This document shows, piece after piece, positions 5,222 to 5,488 of a stretch of DNA of 5,488 nt; the stretch's first letter is position 1; every line of letters starts with the position of its first letter. The translations under genes and the position numbers were made by a program. The notes below the pieces were generated by a model. That model saw only the letters and a list, made by a program, of their open reading frames with translations, did no database searches and was not told the origin of the DNA. Where the stretch lies: NCBI GenBank assembly GCA_017853815.1, contig JAFMIT010000103.1, forward strand, positions 1-5,488, in the 5' to 3' direction. This DNA comes from Actinomycetota bacterium. Lineage in GTDB: Bacteria > Actinomycetota > Actinomycetes > S36-B12 > UBA5976.

Positions 5222-5488
5222 GTGTCTTCCACTCTGATCACCGGTATCTCGCAGCTGGTTACTAACAGTTCCGTTGGTGACGGCGACCTCGGCATTGTGT
5301 GCGATGTGGCTTTCGCGGTGGAAGACGGCCGAGTCAGCTGGATTGGCGCCGCTGTTGATGCGCCCGACGCTGACTCGGTGGTGGATGTAAATGGTCGAGC
5401 AGTGATCCCAGGCTTTGTTGATTCACATGCCCACCTGATGTTTGCACGCGACCGAGCGGCTGAATCGTCGGCTCGCATGGCTGGCGAG
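5222..5488 (+). CDS. hutI: Imidazolonepropionase (3' truncated by window end)
   Basis: The first 89 codons are visible of a family that usually has about 400. HutI is an amidohydrolase that hydrolyses 4-imidazolone-5-propanoate to N-formimidoyl-L-glutamate, linking HutU to HutG. The visible part holds the N-terminal beta-rich segment, with the LVTN motif (12-15) and VEDGRVSWIG (33-42). The metal-binding GFVDSHAHLMFA (64-75) follows, with ligands His69 and His71, then RDRAAE (76-81), where Arg78 fits the conserved substrate-contacting arginine. The start is GTG: the frame has a TGA at 5207-5209 and no other ATG or GTG before 5222. There is no strong ribosome binding site, only GGA about eight bases upstream, so translation may depend on ribosomes finishing hutU four bases earlier. 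Confidence 0.95.
   Translation, partial: MSSTLITGISQLVTNSSVGDGDLGIVCDVAFAVEDGRVSWIGAAVDAPDADSVVDVNGRAVIPGFVDSHAHLMFARDRAAESSARMAGE

Noticed and set aside
1..5488. CRISPR arrays, insertion sequences, prophage or integrase genes
   Set aside because: I looked for regular direct repeats, terminal inverted repeats, transposase motifs and a tRNA-end duplication and saw none. The window reads as ordinary core metabolism plus a sulfur-response cluster.

Overview
The window looks like a chromosomal segment of an actinobacterium with moderate GC content (by eye, mid-to-upper 50s percent). Three things point that way: the style of the histidine-degradation proteins, promoter -10 boxes of the TAnnnT type, and tightly packed short intergenic spaces. 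The taxon is an inference from the sequence alone. Two functional blocks are separated by a tRNA gene.

Left block (about 1-1641), reactive sulfur or thiol handling. A plus-strand gene, cut at its 5' end by the window edge, encodes the C-terminal 343 residues of a CoA-disulfide reductase-like flavoprotein fused to a rhodanese domain. Converging on it from the minus strand is a two-gene operon. The first gene encodes a 127-residue rhodanese with a lipoprotein signal peptide, probably anchored outside the cytoplasm. Four bases downstream is a 55-residue cysteine-rich protein that is easily missed because it is so short; its stop codon overlaps the stop codon of the flavoprotein gene. The operon is preceded by a perfect 16-bp palindrome, ATACCCCTAGGGGTAT, lying between plausible -35 and -10 boxes. 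This form of operator fits the CsoR/CstR family of copper or persulfide sensors. With two rhodanese domains beside it, persulfide sensing is the more attractive reading.

Middle (1642-1816). A long nested hairpin lies between the operator and a minus-strand tRNA-Arg with anticodon CCU. The tRNA has an encoded CCA end and begins only 16 bp after the stop codon of the gene upstream of it.

Right block (1817-5488), histidine utilisation. On the minus strand, an IclR-family regulator overlaps by one base (TGATG) a ureohydrolase that is best read as formimidoylglutamase (HutG). Divergent from these, across a 75-bp control region, are urocanate hydratase (hutU, complete) and imidazolonepropionase (hutI, first 89 codons, cut by the window end). 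HutU, HutI and HutG together convert urocanate to glutamate and formamide. Histidine ammonia-lyase (HutH), which makes urocanate, is not in the window. The IclR protein is the obvious candidate regulator of both arms. Apart from the control regions described, no stretch longer than about 180 bp lacks a gene.
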